Shown here piece by piece: positions 21,762-32,717 of a stretch of DNA of 64,000 nucleotides (the stretch's first letter is position 1; every line of letters begins with the position of its first letter). The translations under genes and the position numbers were made by a program. The notes beneath the pieces are model-generated. The model had not been told where the DNA came from and did no database searches. It saw only the letters and a list, made by a program, of their open reading frames with translations. This DNA comes from Dugong dugon (Eukaryota; Chordata; Mammalia; Sirenia; Dugongidae): assembly GCA_030035585.1 (NCBI GenBank), contig CM057465.1:2021501-2085500 (forward strand). Reading direction: 5' to 3'.

Positions 21762-22200
21762 GCTTCCTCTGCCTCATATGCATGTGAAAGCTGGACAATG
21801 AATAAGGAAGACTGAAGAAGAATTGAGGCCTTTGAATTGTGGTGTTGGTGAAGAATATTGACTATACCCTGGACTGCCAAAAGAACGAACAAATCTGTCT
21901 TGGAAGAAGTACAATTGGAATGCTCCTTAGAAGCAAGGATGGCAAGATTACATCTTACATACTTTGAACATGTTATCAGGAGGGATGAGCCCCTGGAGAA
22001 GGATATCATGCTTGGTAAAGTAGAGGGTCAGCAAAAAAGAGGAAGATCCTCAAAGAGACAGATTGACACAATGGCTGCAACCATGAGCTCAAGCATAACA
22101 ATTGTGGGCATGGTGCAGGACTGGGCAGTGTGTCATTCTGTTGTACATAGGGTCACTACGAGTCAGAACTGACTTGCCAGCACCTAACAACAATAACAAC
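21762..22200 (+). mobile_element. 5'-truncated RTE 3' end
   Basis: From TCATATGCATGTGAAAGCTG through GGAAGAAGTACAATTGG, GTTATCAGGAGGGATGAGCC and GGGTCACTACGAG to CCTAACAACAATAACAAC, the standard RTE terminus. This covers the C-terminal end of the RTE protein region and the 3' UTR. It sits exactly between an L1 5' UTR segment and an L1 ORF2 segment. Confidence 0.92.
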
Positions 22201-23150
22201 CTTCACCCAATCTTTGACAAGGGCCCAAAGTCCATCAAATGGGGAAGACAGTCTTTAACAAATGGTGCTGGCAAAACTGGATGTCCGTCTGCAAAGAAAT
22301 GAAACAGGACCGATACCTCGCATCATATACAAGAACTAATTCAAAATGTATCAAAAACCTAAAAATAAAACCAAAAACTATGAAGTTCATAGATGTAAAA
22401 ATAGAATCAATGCTAGAAGCCCTAATACACGGCATTAACAGGACACAAACCATAACCAATAACACACAAACTCCAGAAGATAAGCTAGACAACTGGGATC
22501 TTCTAAAAATTAAACACTTACGCTCATCAGAAGACTTTACCTGAAGAATAAAAAGAGAACCTAGAGACTGGGAAAAAAATTTTGGCTATTACAAATCAGA
22601 CAAAGTTCTAATTTCTAAAATCTATAAGAAAATCCAGCACCTCTACAACAAAAAGACAAATATTCCAATTAAAAAATGGGCAAAGGAAATGAACAGACAC
22701 TTCACCAAAGAAGACATTCAAGTGGCTAACAGACTCATGAGGAAATGCTAGCGATCACTAGCATTAGAGAAATGCAAATCAAAACCACAATGAGATACCA
22801 TTTCACCCTGGCATTATGAGCATGAATCAAAAAAAAAAAACAGGAAATAACAAATGTTGGAGAGGCTGCGGGGAGATCAGAACTCATGCACTGCTGGTGG
22901 GAATGAAAAATGATACAACCATTTTTGAAAATGATATGGCACTTCCTTAGAAAGCTAGAAATAGAAATACCATATGATCCAGCAATCCCACTCCTAGGAA
23001 TGTATCTTATACATACAAGAGTCGTCACATGAATAGACATGCACCCATGTTCATTGCAGCATTGTTCACAAAAGCAAAAAGATGGAAACAACCTAGATGC
23101 CCATCAACAGATGAATGGGTAAACAAACTGTACATACACACTATGGTTTA
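22201..23150 (+). mobile_element. L1 ORF2 3'-end remnant
   Basis: Blocks typical of the C-terminal part of L1 ORF2 occur in order: TTTAACAAATGGTGCTGGC, then CTGGATGTCCGTCTGCAAAG (protein NWMSVCKEMKQD), ATGGGCAAAGGAAATGAAC, GCAAATCAAAACCACAATG, AGATACCATTTCACCC, CATGCACTGCTGGTGGGAAT, ATCCAGCAATCCCACTCC and GATGCCCATCAACAGATG. The 101-codon frame at 22239-22544 is its best open piece. It stops near ACACTATGG with no 3' UTR or poly(A), so it is truncated at both ends. Confidence 0.88.
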
Positions 23151-23894
23151 TCTCTAGTCCCCATTTCCGGGTGCCACAACACCCAAGTTTAAGGTGAGGT
23201 GTGGCTGGAAGCAGCCAGCTTCACGCTGTCCATTTCCCCAGCCTGTCTTCACCATGTGCTATCTCTCAGCCCAGACTCTGCCCTTCCTCATATCATCCTT
23301 TTTATTTCCATCATGAAATACTTGTGCATATTAAAAAGTGGAACAGCACTTGTAGGCTTTTAATAAGAAACAGCAGTACCGTCCCTGTCCCCTGCTGTTT
23401 CACTCCTTGCTGCTCTTCAGAAGCAAACAATTTCAATCTCCTCATTCTTTCTTCTTGCATTCACCTTCATTTATTTTATAAAAACATGCTTACACTGGTT
23501 TTTCTTAATCCTTACTGTTTCTTTTTAGGGTATGTTTATCTATATGTATCCATATCTATATGAATATATATCCACCTCTCTCTCTATGTTTCTATCTATT
23601 TATATACTGGTTTCCTACTGCAGAAAACGGTGGTTTGGTTTTCACTCACTTCCCCTCAAGCCCCTGACAGTCATCTGTCAGAGGGGTTTCAATTTTATCA
23701 CCCATTACAGTTAAATCAATATCCCAAGTTTGCAGGACAATCGCTATGCAAATAGCATTGACAGGTGAGTCACAGCATATTTTGTTTGCCGGACGTTGGT
23801 ATGTCTTTTCTGTGCCTATCGCTCACATACAGGATGTTAAACAACAGCTTCTTTCTAGTATGAGCGAGCACACCAGGTTTTCTCACCACCGGCA
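23151..23894. other. Unassigned, AT-rich
   Basis: No recognised repeat. Short TATC/CTCT runs lie near 23540-23610. No coding evidence. Confidence 0.4.
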
Positions 23895-24098
23895 CCGTCC
23901 ATTGCCATCTAGTTGATTCCGACTCATGGCGACCCCAAGGCACATGGCAGAACTGCTTCATGGGGATTTCTTGGCTGTGATCTTTATGGTAGCAGACTGC
24001 CAGATCTTTCTTCTGTGGCACAACTGGGTGGTTTGGATCCCCCAACCTTTAGGTTAGTAGTTGATCACACACAGTTTGTGGCACCCAGGGACCTCCAG
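23895..24098 (-). mobile_element. AfroSINE, reverse, long form
   Basis: Reverse tail CATCTAGTTGATTCCGACTC, body GATTTCTTGGCTGTGATC and AGACTGCCAGATCTTTCTTC, then the reversed tRNA-like head GGTTAGTAGTTGATCAC, ending at CACCCAGGGACCTCC. Confidence 0.85.
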
Positions 24099-24924
24099 GT
24101 ATTCTAGTAGATTATTTTCCCATGTAAGAAGTCTTCCCAGAGTCCTGTCCTCCTGCTGCCCTGATCGGCTTTCATTCCTCCATGGCCTGTTGTACCCTAA
24201 CCATCCTGGGACCTTCCTTTTCACCATTTCACCATTGTCTCTGTGATCCTTTCTCCCTCTTCTAGAGTTTGTTGTTTTGTTTTCTGGATCCCATGACTTC
24301 CTTTTCTTGCTTTACTTTCTCAGTTCAGTGTAGTCCTTTTTCTGGTACCTTCCTGGTGGTGGGGGTGGTAGACGGTATGGGATTGAAAGTGTCTAGAGCT
24401 TGTCTGTTCAGCCTCAAACTTGATGGATAGTTTGGCTAGCTATAGAAATCTAGATTGGACACTTTACCCCTCAGAGTTCTGAAGGTGTTGTTCTATTCTC
24501 TGCTGGCTTCCAGAGCTGCTGGTGAGGACTCTGATGTCCTAATTCTGGTTCTATTTTCTTCCTTTTAAAATTTTTGTCTGGATGCTTTTAGTGCTTATTT
24601 TAATCACTGACATTCTGAAATTTCACAATGATGTGCTTTGGAGTTTTTCTCTTTTCATTCATTTTTTCTGAGTACTCATCTGTCCTTTCAGTCTAAAATC
24701 TTAGTCCCGTCTATCCCAAGAGATGTCCTTCTTTTATTTGTTCCATGCTATCTTTCTTCTGGTTTCTCTGTTCTCTTTTCCTAGAATTTGCAATTTTCTA
24801 ATGTTGACTAGCTTGTTTTCTAAGTATCTTTACATTCCCATTTTCCATCTTGTTATCTTTTTGTTTGTTTCCTGCACTGTCTGGAAAAATTCCTCAATCT
24901 TAACTTCAGATAGACAATAGAGAG
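24099..24924. other. Probable ancient interspersed repeat, family not identified
   Basis: Blocks such as CTTGATGGATAGTTTGGC, GGTGTTGTTCTATTCTCTGC, CCAGAGCTGCTGGTGAGG and AAATTTCACAATGATGTGC resemble an old mammalian interspersed repeat, but I cannot name it. No coding region supported. Confidence 0.35.
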
Positions 24925-25095
24925 ATGCATGGATGGATGGATAGATGTATGTATGTATGTATGTATGTATGTATGAATGGATGGATGAATGGATGGATGG
25001 ATGGATGGACGGGCTGGCAGGCAGGCAGGAAGGCAGGCAGGCAACAGAGAAAGAGAGAGAGAGATGGGTAGATTAGATAGATAGATAGATACAGA
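24925..25095. repeat. Compound tetranucleotide microsatellite
   Basis: GGAT runs, then GTAT about seven times, GGAT again, GGCAGGCA runs, GA-rich sequence and GATA repeats. The minus-strand frame of His/Ile/Pro/Ser repeats across it is not coding. Confidence 0.95.
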
Positions 25096-25110
25096 GAGTT
25101 GTTGGTAGTG

Positions 25111-25502
25111 GTTAGGTGTTGCTGAGTCAATTCAGACTCAGAGTGACCCCAAGTGACTGAGTAGAACTGCCCCATAGGGTTTTCTTGACTGTAATCTTTA
25201 CAGAAAGGAGCCCTGATGGCACAGTGGTTAAGCAATTGGCTGCTAACTGAAATGTTGGTGGTTTGCACCCACCCTGTGGCTCCACTGGAGAAAGACCTAG
25301 TGATCTGTTCCTTAAAGATTATAGCCTAGAATACCCTATGGGGCAGTTCTACTCTGTCTCATGGGGTCACTCTGAGTTAAAATTGATGACAGCTATGGGT
25401 TTGGTTTTTTGGTTAATCTTTATGGAAGCAGATCTCCAGATCTTTCTCTGTGGTGTCACTGGGTGGGTTTCGACCACAAACAGCCAAATATCTTCTCACC
25501 TC
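25111..25502 (-). mobile_element. Reverse AfroSINE split by a forward AfroSINE
   Basis: The reverse SINE 3' part at 25111-25206 (GTTAGGTGTTGCTGAGTC, GGGTTTTCTTGACTGTAATC) continues after the insert at 25414-25502 (GGAAGCAGATCTCCAG, CACTGGGTGGGTTTCGACC). Confidence 0.88.
25207..25413 (+). mobile_element. AfroSINE nested in an AfroSINE
   Basis: Starts AGGAGCCCTGATGGCACAG, has the long body (GACCTAGTGATCTGTTCC) and the T-rich tail GGTTTGGTTTTTTGG. Target duplications TAATCTTTACAGAA (25192-25205) and TAATCTTTATGGAA (25414-25427) match at 12 of 14 positions. Confidence 0.93.
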
Positions 25503-26689
25503 TCTGGAGATACAATATCCTCTGTAGGAAAAGTGTTGTGTGTGGGGTTTGTTTGTTTTTTCTTCTGCTGCCCCCTATATTGTCTTTCTAAATGCTAAGT
25601 TCCTTTTTCCAATTGAATCATTATAGTCTTCGTCTTTCTCATTGGATGTTTCTCCAATGTCCAAGATCACTACCTGCCTGTTAATACTTGACATAAGAAG
25701 TCCTGTGGGATAGGTCAGCCTCATCGACCACTGGACCTCACTGGAGGAAGACTGGGTGGCAGCCAGCCCGTTCTGCCAGGGACCTTGATCTCTGTGAATT
25801 TTCCCCAGGGCCTGTCTGGTTCCCCAGAGAGGGGTGGGGGGATGCAAATCCAACACCACTGTTCTGGGAGCCCGGTTAGAACAGGGGCTGGGGAACTTGA
25901 TCTCTGAGTCTTCTTTTTCAGTTCATCCCGTACTTTCACCCCGCCCTTAGTTGTCATGGTGTCCTGTCAGTTCCCAGGATGCATCCAATTCACCTTTCGG
26001 AGAACATTGTTCTGCAGGCCACTGCTGTGGTGCAGTGAGGGACAGGGGTCTAACCACTCCTTGTGAGGGTCTCCAACCAAACCTCATGCTTCGGGCACAC
26101 AGGCCCAACCTTCAAGGTGCCATGTGATTCCAGCCTCTAGTCCATTCCAGCATCCTAGGGCCCATGCAGACATGCTTCTTATTGACATCTCCACCTGCAG
26201 GTCTCACGTGTAGGCGTCTCTGGATCTGCCAACTCAGTCGATGGTCCACTTTACAGCTCCCATCGTTGTGTAGGCTTCTTCTTCCCAACACTGCCTCGTC
26301 CCTGCTCTCTTTATTCACGTGGGTTTGGAGCTCTGTGTTCTCAAGTGCCATCTGAGTGCCGTGAGGGAAGCAGCAGAGAGAGGCACGTGTGCCCAGTGAG
26401 CCAGCTGACCCAGAAGTTCCACAGTGTCCTCAGCTCTTTAGTCCCCGGCCCCCATGTCACTGCTGTGGGACCACCCTCAGAAATGCTGACTCTGTGGTCT
26501 GCCGGAGCCCAGGTGCCTGTTTCCATGTTGGATTTCCTGAGCCAGGAGGTCTGCAGTCCACACATTGAGAAAGACCACTCTGAGCTCCGTTATAGGAATC
26601 TTCCCTTTATTCCAGCAGAATATCATGCTTCTCCAGAATGAGGAGTGGTCCTTCTCTTGTGGAGATAATGATGAGGAGGAGAATCATAA
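25503..26689. other. Unique DNA, no gene seen
   Basis: No repeat family or exon recognised. Open frames at 26112-26641 on both strands overlap each other. Confidence 0.45.
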
Positions 26690-26880
26690 TTGTTGGTGTG
26701 CCAGGTGCTGTGCAAGGTACACTCTCATGTGTCACCCTGTTCATCCTCCTGATGACCTGATGAGGCAGTGGCTCCATCAGCCCCTCTGACTGGTGAGACA
26801 GCTCAGGCTCAGAGAGGCAAAGAGGCTCACCTGAGATCACGTAGGTAAAGGAGGCAGTGCCAAGCTCAGACCCAGGTATC
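26690..26880 (-). mobile_element. MIR, reverse
   Basis: GTGCCAGGTGCTGTGCAAGG, then TCCTCCTGATGACCTGATGA, CAGCTCAGGCTCAGAGAGG and CAAGCTCAGACCCAGG follow the reversed MIR order. Confidence 0.75.
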
Positions 26881-26976
26881 TCTGATGTGTTCTCAGCCAC
26901 CGTGGCCTGATCTCAAGGGGTGTGGGGGCACACACATCTCGCTGAGGCTCTCTTTAGGCCTCTTTAGGTACCTGTA

Positions 26977-27188
26977 GGAGTACTGGTGGAGCAACTGTTA
27001 AATGCCAGGCTGCTAGCCTGCTGAGCAAAAGGTTGGCAGTTCAAACCCACCCAGCGGCTCCTCAAGAGAAAGGCCTGGCGATAAGCTCCTATAAAGATTA
27101 CAGCCAAGAAAACCCTATGGGGCCATTCTACTCTGTCACATGGGGTTGTTATGAGTCAGAATAGACTGGACAACACCTAACAACAACA
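26977..27188 (+). mobile_element. AfroSINE with an RTE-type 3' terminus
   Basis: SINE head with GGTTGGCAGTTCAAACCC, long body GGCCTGGCGATAAGCTCC, then GGTTGTTATGAGTCAGAATA and the end CACCTAACAACAACAGG. The terminus is that of the RTE LINE, whereas most SINE copies here end in a T-rich GGTTTGG run. Confidence 0.9.
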
Positions 27189-27534
27189 GGTCACCTGCTT
27201 TGGAGGTGGAGTCACCAGAGAGGGCCTTGCCGGTGGCTCTCAGATGGCCTAGTCAGTCCCTTCCACCCACAGATATCTTAGCCACTGGGACCCTGGACTC
27301 TTCAGTCCATTTCAGGTCACACAGGCTCCGGCTCCAGGGTGACCCTTTTGCTTTTGCAGTAGAAGCCCAAGAGCCGGGCTGGGAACTGCCAGGTCTGGGG
27401 TCCTCAGCAAAGAGGAAGTGCAGTTTTTCCAGGAAATGCTCAGAATTAGAGAGGGGCATGGTGGGGAGAAAGCTACCATCACAGATTCCTGGGAACAGCC
27501 CTGGGGTTGGGGGTTCCTAAGTAAGGCTTCTCCA
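27189..27534. other. Unique DNA, nothing recognised
   Basis: No feature identified. Confidence 0.4.
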
Positions 27535-28000
27535 TGGATGGCAAAATTGCCAAGAAATCAGGTGACCCCCATTAAAACAAAACAGCCGCCCAAAGCAGAA
27601 GCAGAAAGCTGTTGCAGCACAAGCCGGTGGAATGAACTCAGCTCTGTCGTATGTGCATTTTGGGATGGCTGGATAGCGCGAAGGGGCCGGCAGACAATTG
27701 CTGTTGTCAGATCCTCTGAGCACGTGGGTGATGTGATTATGTTCACATCTTAATTTCATCTGCCTCCTTTCATCACCAAACAGTTTGCAGAAACAATTTA
27801 AGAAGCACTCCAGGCCGTCAGCCGCCCCAGGGCCACTCACACTGGCTGTGAAAGCTGTCCACTGGTGCAACCTGGCAGCTGTTCAGCCAACCAAAAGACT
27901 GTCAGAGGGACTAGGCTCAAAAATGACTACTTCAGCCTGAGCCATGGCCGGATAGCGCCATGCGCCATGGTTCCCCACCCCGCCAAGAGTATGCGGCCAG
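27535..28000. promoter_or_regulatory. Candidate non-coding regulatory block
   Basis: No recognisable repeat. It contains GTGATTATGTTCACATC, TTAATTTCATC, ACAGTTTGCAGAAACAATTT and ACCAACCAAAAGAC, and several retained CpGs (TGGATAGCGCGAAGG). No coherent open frame. Inference from composition only. Confidence 0.3.
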
Positions 28001-28967
28001 GCCAGCGTCTCCCCGACCCCGCTCCTGCCAAAGCCTCCGCTGTTTTCCTGATGTGCTCACAGACGTCCATTCTTGTTTCTCTCTCAATTTCCGTCTGGAC
28101 CACGCTGTTTAGGGCAGGCCCAGAGACATACCCAAGGGTGCCAATCAAACTTTCAAATGCAGCACAGCCCCTCTCTGCTCTGGGACCCCACCCCCACCCT
28201 CTTGCCCCTACTGCAGCAGGCTCGACCCCTGAGTCCTCCCCTCTATTTCCTGGGGATCCTGAGCTGGACACTGCCCACGTCTGTATCCTGCTGGCTCTTC
28301 CAGGGCCCAGCACTCAGAGTGTGAGCCCAATGAATGTTTGCTCAGTGGGGGACGAATGAGGTGGCACTTGGACATGAAGTGAAGAGGAGACAGGGCAGGG
28401 GGAGCCCTCCACTCTTGGGGAAGCCCTGGGAGACTCAGGAAACGGCCCACGGAGCAGGTGCTAGAGCCGTATGTGCGGTGAATTCCTGGTACAGGTGTGC
28501 GTGGGGGAGGTGCAGTCGGCTGGGTGATGGCCCTCAGACATACCCCGTGAATGTCAAAAGTAGCTTTGTATCTTGAGACAGGGAGGCTCCTCAGGGTTAT
28601 CCAGATGGACCTCAAACATAACCACAGGGTCCCTATATGGAGGCAGGGGGAGACTTGGCCACAGAGAGGGAGGCCACGAGACCAACAAGCCAGGTGCTGG
28701 CCTGTGGCTTTGAAGGTGGAGGAAGGGGTCACCAGGCAAGAGGTGAGGCTTTGGAGGCTACAGAGGGAGGGGTGGTCCTCCCGGTGAGCCACGGCTGGAG
28801 CCAGGCCCTACCACACCCATCCGCAGGCCCAGACCCTCCTTGGTGCATATCCACAGCTGGGCTGGTCACCCAGACTCTTCCAGTCCCTGCCACCCATCTG
28901 ACCTGGGACACATCACTCACCCTCGGCGCTTCAGCCAGCTTCTGTGAAATGGGACACCTGCCTCAGG
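28001..28967. other. GC-rich unique DNA, no gene seen
   Basis: Long overlapping frames (194 codons minus at 28208-28792) without domains or splice structure. Not called. Confidence 0.45.
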
Positions 28968-29360
28968 GTCTGGACTGAACCGAGTCCCCAGAAAGATGTG
29001 GAAGTCCTAACCCCGGTGCTTGTACATGTGACCCTGGTTGGAAACAGGGTTTTTCTTTTCTTATCAGTTACATTAAATGAGGGTGTACCAAAGTAGGTTG
29101 TATCCTAAGCCCTTCTGAGGGACATCTGAAAAAAGAGGAGGATGGACATGCACATGGGGGAGACAGATGCACAGACAGTGGAGGTGGATGTGTATTTGAG
29201 CAGGCAGGGGCACCAAGATGGCAGCGGACGAGGAGAGGCCCCAGGAGGAATGGATGCGCCCTCTTCAGTCCTGCCTCCAGAGCTGTGAGGCAGCGGACTG
29301 CTGTCCTTCAAAGCCCCCCACATGTGGCATTGTGTGCCACGGCCCTGGGGCACTGAGTTG
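28968..29360 (+). mobile_element. MLT1/MaLR-type LTR
   Basis: TGGACTGAACCGAGTCCCC, CATGTGACCCTGGTTGGAAA, TCCAGAGCTGTGAGGCAG and a degraded 3' end are in the usual order. Strongly diverged. Confidence 0.72.
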
Positions 29361-30834
29361 TTGGTTCTGGATCAGGTTGGCACTGCCTGGTGAGGCCCTG
29401 GGTAGCGTGGTCCAGACAAAAGTTATTCCAGGCTGAGAGAAGTGTGCGTGTCAGGACAGCAGCCCACTCTGCACCCCCCGGGCGAGGGAAGAGGCAGCTT
29501 CAGGAACTCTCGTGGCCTCTGCTGGTCTGAGGATTCCCAACACCCTCACGGTGACTGTTCCATCTGCACCACACCTGCGTCCCTGGCCGTTCACCTGTGC
29601 AGATGCTTGGGGGCAAGAGATGCTCCTTCCACCACTGTGCAGGGTGCTCAGTAGCCGGAAAGCATGTGGGGGAGACCTGTCCTGAGGCCAGTCCTATGTG
29701 GCCATGGCGCCCACACAGGATTGTCTCCGTTCATCCATGAATAGTACTTCCTGCTTGACCAACCTACTTGGGTCAGCTTGACCAGGAGCCACCACCACCT
29801 GTCCCCACCTGTGGTACCTGCTTGTCCTTGATAAGCAGCAGAGGAGATGTGAGATGGCGCCAACGCAGCCCTCATTAGCAATGATCGATGACCCGCTCAG
29901 CTGCCCATGTGGTGGTCACTCCCCACACAGAGGGGAGGTTTGGGGCAGCCATCAGCCCAGGATGTGCACCGGCCCCCAAACCCATCAATCTGGGCGCTGG
30001 GCACTGGGAAGCGGCTCTGAGGAGGTAATTACAAAGTCATCTTGATGGATGGAGAAACCAGAAAAACTGGCTGTATCTACTGTGTTTAAGGAAGACAGTG
30101 CAGGCTTAAGCATCTGCACAGTCACAGAGGAGGTGCAGTGGAGGTGGGCTTCAGAGGACTGGTCTTTCCTTGCAGCTCTAGGGGCACACGGTGGGGCAGG
30201 AAGGGGAAGAGGCAGGAGCCAGGGCTTCACGCTGCCCCTGGAGCAGGAGCTCCCTGCTCAGTGGATGCTGGGAGTGCACTGGGCCTCTCTTGTCCCTGCA
30301 GAGGTGATGGGAGCCCCACTCCTATGCGGATGAGGTACCTCAGGTGAGTGGCTGAACCACAAGTGAGCCTCAGAGGTGGCCCAGGTGGAGGCATGGGGGA
30401 AGGTCACTGTGGGTGGGGGGATCTCTGCAGGTGAGGGTCCCTGTGGGTGGGGAGCCCTGTGAGTGAGTATCTTTGTGGGCAGGATCAGAAGGTCCTCCAG
30501 GGGAAGGACAAGAGAGAGGCAGGGAAAGCGGTGCTGTGGAGATGTGGTGGGCACCACAGGCTCACACAAACCCGAGTGGCCTTGCCATGGGTACTTTGGG
30601 GGATGCACAAATCTACCCAACACCAGCATCAGCCAAGACTCTGCAGAGGGAAGCTGGGTCTCACCCACCTGCTCAGGGAGAGGCCCAGAGGGGCATCAGT
30701 GCAGGAGTGTCCTGCAAGGCTGCAGAGACCCCTTAGTGGTACCCGTGGACTGGGGCACAGGGAGGGTAGAGATAGGGGTGCATCCTGTGCACTCGGGGTG
30801 AAAGCTAGTAGCTCCTCAGCCCAGGTTTCCAGGG
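29361..30834. other. GC-rich unique DNA, weak GTGGGTGG repetition
   Basis: No gene supported. 30395-30480 has loosely repeated CTGTGGGTGGGG words. The 170-codon frame at 30447-30959 ends in the degenerate minisatellite and is discounted. Confidence 0.4.
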
Positions 30835-30975
30835 GAGGCATAGACTCCAAGGTGGGCGTGAACCCCAGGGGAGGGGTGAACTCTGGGGAGAGTGTAGACC
30901 CCATGGGAGACATGCACTACAGGGTGGGTGTGAACCCCCAGGGATGGTGTGGACTCTAGGGTGAGCATGGGTCCC
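30835..30975. repeat. Degenerate minisatellite, about 20-22 bp
   Basis: Variants of GGTGGGCGTGAACCCCAGGG recur at least six times (TAGACTCC, GTGAACCCC, GTGAACTCT, GTAGACCCC, GTGAACCCCC, GTGGACTCT). Confidence 0.75.
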
Positions 30976-31067
30976 TAGAATCTGTGGAGAAAGCTCAGAG
31001 ACTGTGGTGCCCAGCACAGGACAGGGACATGTGGCCATCACCCCAAGTAGAGGGCTGACCCAGCTGT
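30976..31067. other. Short unassigned gap
   Basis: Nothing recognised. Confidence 0.3.
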
Positions 31068-31511
31068 GTTGGGCAGATAGTGTCCCCAAGAAAGGATGTC
31101 CATGTCCTAATCCCAGGAATGTGTGAATTTGACCTCATAGGGTGAAGAGTGAAAAAAACCTTGTGTGGGAAAACATGTGATTGAATTCAGGACTTTGAGA
31201 GGAGAGTTTTATCCTGGATGATCTGGGTGGGCCCCAAACCCAATGACAAGGGTCCTCATAACAGGGAGGTTATACACAGACACAGACAAGAAGGCCATGT
31301 GACCCTGAGGCAGAGATGGAGAGATGGGGCCACAAGCCCAGGACCACCTGGGGTCACCTGAAGCCAGGAGAGACAAGGAAGGATTCTGCCCTAGAGACTT
31401 TGGAGGGAGCACGGTCCTGCCCACACCTGAATTGCAGACTTCCGGGCTCCAGAACTGTGGCAGAATACAGTTCTGATGTTTGGGCACCCAGTATGTGGTT
31501 GTTGGTGCACC
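31068..31511 (+). mobile_element. MLT1/MaLR-type LTR
   Basis: GGGCAGATAGTGTCCCC, ATGTCCTAATCCCAGG, GGGTGGGCCCCAAACCCAAT, GACAAGAAGGCCATGTGACC, TCCGGGCTCCAGAACTGTGG and ACCCAGTATGTGGTTG are in LTR order. Full-length but diverged. Confidence 0.82.
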
Positions 31512-32519
31512 CACCCCAGAACAGGACTGCACCTGTCTTCACATGGGTGCACGCGCAGGTGCATGTGGTCCTGGAGTGTTGCAGAGAGCATCATGAATAA
31601 TAAGGCCCCCCAGGTCATCATGGGTTTTGCACTCCAACCCTTTGGGTGAGTCTTTTGTAAGCTCTGTCTACAAGAGAACAAGCAGAGGCCCAGAGAGACC
31701 AGGTGGCTTTTGCAGTGGTGGGCCACCCCCTCCAAGTGGGTTTGCCCTGGGAACATCCTGGGCCTGTCCAGCACGGGGCAGCGATCTGACCCACAAGCTG
31801 GGCAACATGAGCCCCTTTAGGCTCAAACGGTTACTGAAAGAGGAGCCGAGCTGCAGCTCTGTGGTCCTGGCCCGACGCCCTACAAAGGACGACTCAGAAA
31901 CCAAGGGGGCCAGTGACTGTAGCACAAGTGTGGGACACCCCCTTTGTGAGGTGTCAAATCTACACCTCAGTTGTGGGATTTATAGTCTGCAGCTACACCT
32001 GAGAGGTGAGGTGGGAACCCATGAGCCTTATCAGAACTGGGAGTGGGGGGGACCCTATCAAGACAGACCCCAGAGAGATAGGGACGCCAGGGGCCAGGGA
32101 GTTGAGGCCACTCCTCCCAAGCCTCCACTGTCCCCTGTTTCAGGAGGGTCAAGGGGTTTGGATAAGACTCGGACCAGCTGAGGTCAAGCCTTTGCCTGCA
32201 TGGCTGGTGTGGATACTTACAGGTTTGCCAGGGAACCACAGGAGGTCAAGTCCCCACAAGGCCACCTGCTTAGGTAGGGAAAACAGGAGAGGTGAGCCTC
32301 AGTCGAGGCTCTGGTCTGAAGTTCCCCCTTCTCCCCCAGAAGCTGCTGTCACTTCTTTGCTCAGATCACCTGGGGCCCCATCTACATTACCTTTACGATG
32401 CAGACACTACCGTGGTCCTTCTTAGTGCTCCTCTCCTGTTTCCGACTTACAAAGATGGCGGCAAAGGGTGGGGCTGCAGAGCCACACGCCAGCTCACCCT
32501 TAGCTAGGGCATAACCCAC
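31512..32519. other. GC-rich unique DNA, no gene seen
   Basis: The 184-codon frame at 31627-32181 has no recognisable domain and is not supported by splice signals or symmetry. Confidence 0.4.
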
Positions 32520-32640
32520 TGTGTCTTGGGCTCCTCATTTGTAACAAGAGGGCAATGACAGCACCTCTCATAAATCATCGTAAAGACTGAATGGACTAAG
32601 ACGACAAACACACTGAGAACAGGGCCTGGTGCTCTGTGGT
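32520..32640 (+). mobile_element. MIR 3' part
   Basis: GGGCTCCTCATTTGTAAC, AAAGACTGAATGGACTAAG and GAACAGGGCCTGGTGCTC follow the sense MIR order. Confidence 0.65.
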
Positions 32641-32717
32641 TGAGAGCAGGTTCCACAATCAAGACTGTTTCAGGAAAATCACAACTGCAATGAGACAGCA
32701 ATTCCCATCCTGACAAA

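Noticed and set aside
24853..25044. His/Ile/Pro/Ser repeat protein on the minus strand
   Set aside because: Product of tetranucleotide microsatellite translation.
28208..28792. 194-codon minus-strand open frame
   Set aside because: Shadowed by plus-strand frames, no domain, not supported by repeats or promoter-like sequence.
31627..32181. 184-codon plus-strand open frame
   Set aside because: No domain. Composition is that of surrounding non-coding GC-rich DNA.
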